DNA from: Usitatibacter sp035624355
Lineage (GTDB): Bacteria; Pseudomonadota; Gammaproteobacteria; Burkholderiales; Usitatibacteraceae
Length of the DNA stretch: 6,310 nucleotides
Direction: 5' to 3'
NCBI GenBank assembly: GCA_035624355.1
Contig: DASPRQ010000071.1
Span: 1-6,310 of the forward strand
Shown here: positions 5,752 to 6,310 of the stretch, piece by piece
How positions within the stretch are numbered: position 1 is the first letter of the stretch
Layout of the letters: the number at the start of each line of letters is the position of its first letter
Translations under genes and position numbers: made by a program
The notes under the pieces: generated by a model
Databases searched by the model: none
What the model was told of the DNA's origin: nothing
What the model saw: the letters and a program-made list of their open reading frames with translations, nothing else

Positions 5752-6310
5752 TCAGAGGCTCGCTTCGGCGAAGCCGCGCTTCTTCACGAGGGCGTCGATC
5801 TCCTTGAGCGTCGCGAGCAGCTCCCTCATGCGGGCGAGCGGCCACGCGTTGGGGCCGTCGGAGAGTGCCTTGTCCGGATCCGGATGCGTCTCCATGAACA
5901 CGCCCGACACTCCCGCGGCGACGGCCGCGCGGGCGAGCACCGGAACGAACTCCCGCTGTCCTCCGCTCGCCGTTCCGGCGCCGCCGGGGAGCTGGACCGA
6001 GTGCGTCGCGTCGAACACGACGGGACAACCGGTCTCGCGCAGGATCGCCACACTGCGCATGTCGGAGACGAGGTTGTGATAGCCGAACGACGCGCCGCGC
6101 TCACAGACCATGATGTTGTCGGTGCCGCTTGCCGCGCGGGCCTTGGCGACGACGTGCTTCATGTCCTCCGGTGCGAGAAACTGCCCCTTCTTGATGTTCA
6201 CGGGCTTCCCCGCGCGGGCCACCGCGCGGATGAAATCCGTCTGGCGGCAAAGGAATGCCGGCGTCTGCAGTACGTCGACGACCGCAACGACGTCCCGAAT
6301 GTCGGCTTCC
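5752..6310 (-). CDS. kdsA: KdsA, Kdo-8-phosphate synthase, 3' part (5' end outside window)
   Basis: This cytoplasmic enzyme condenses phosphoenolpyruvate with arabinose 5-phosphate to give 3-deoxy-D-manno-octulosonate 8-phosphate, the first committed step to Kdo of lipopolysaccharide. The visible 186 codons cover the C-terminal two thirds of a protein usually near 280 residues. Diagnostic blocks, in order, are VVDVLQTPAFLCRQTDF, GKPVNIKKGQF, VCERGASFGYHNLVSDMR, PVVFDATHSVQLPGG, TASGGQREF and METHPDPDKALSDGPNAWPL. These are the barrel strands and loops that bind substrate, and none is disrupted. The frame is open to the right edge, so the ATG at 6222 is only an internal Met equivalent, not the start. 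The N-terminal residue that separates metal-dependent from metal-independent forms lies outside the window. Downstream lies the phosphoesterase gene rather than enolase, its common neighbour in many Proteobacteria. Confidence 0.97.
   Translation of the reverse strand, partial: EADIRDVVAVVDVLQTPAFLCRQTDFIRAVARAGKPVNIKKGQFLAPEDMKHVVAKARAASGTDNIMVCERGASFGYHNLVSDMRSVAILRETGCPVVFDATHSVQLPGGAGTASGGQREFVPVLARAAVAAGVSGVFMETHPDPDKALSDGPNAWPLARMRELLATLKEIDALVKKRGFAEASL

Noticed and set aside
4359..5807. 482-codon plus-strand frame opposite the phosphoesterase
   Set aside because: Antisense shadow rich in Val/Gly/Arg. The minus-strand protein has a signal peptide, a catalytic set and a ribosome binding site.
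6220..6222. ATG as the start of kdsA
   Set aside because: Clear KdsA sequence (VVDVLQTPAFLCRQTDF) continues in frame upstream of it to the window edge.
4347..6310. Phosphoesterase as the phosphatase acting on the KdsA product
   Set aside because: Kdo-8-phosphate is made and dephosphorylated in the cytoplasm by the HAD enzyme KdsC. This protein is an exported lipoprotein of another fold.

Overview
The window looks like a chromosomal segment of a high-GC, Gram-negative bacterium. Codon third positions are strongly GC-biased. An outer-membrane-type lipoprotein, a beta-barrel-like C-terminus and Kdo biosynthesis (lipopolysaccharide) all point to a diderm. The KdsA, KdpD and ketopantoate-reductase-like proteins look most like betaproteobacterial or neighbouring Pseudomonadota versions, but that placement is an impression from residue patterns and no search was run.

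Left block (1-2910, plus strand): the 3' part of kdpD (sensor kinase, cut by the left edge) and complete kdpE (response regulator), joined by a GTGA start/stop overlap. Together they form the two-component system that normally controls the high-affinity KdpFABC potassium transporter, whose genes would be expected upstream. A GC-rich hairpin follows kdpE.

Middle (2911-3346): a 436-base stretch between convergent transcription units with no intact gene of ordinary size. It holds the kdpE hairpin, a cluster of mutually exclusive inverted repeats, and on the minus strand a short remnant that reads like the last about 39 residues of an outer-membrane beta-barrel protein. The third-position GC phase of this remnant switches frame exactly at a short G run, which indicates a one-base frameshift. 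A promoter-like element and a ribosome binding site precede it.

Right block (3347-6310, minus strand, read right to left): kdsA (Kdo-8-phosphate synthase, 5' end cut by the right edge), a 58-base gap with a perfect 10-bp hairpin, a lipoprotein of the acid phosphatase/phospholipase C phosphoesterase family, then four bases later a ketopantoate-reductase-like gene. The last two are probably cotranscribed. The reductase keeps the catalytic lysine and glutamate but lacks several substrate-pocket asparagines of PanE, so its substrate is uncertain. I see no mobile element, tRNA, rRNA or CRISPR array. The most notable items are the frameshifted barrel remnant with its promoter, and the odd phosphoesterase/reductase pair next to kdsA.
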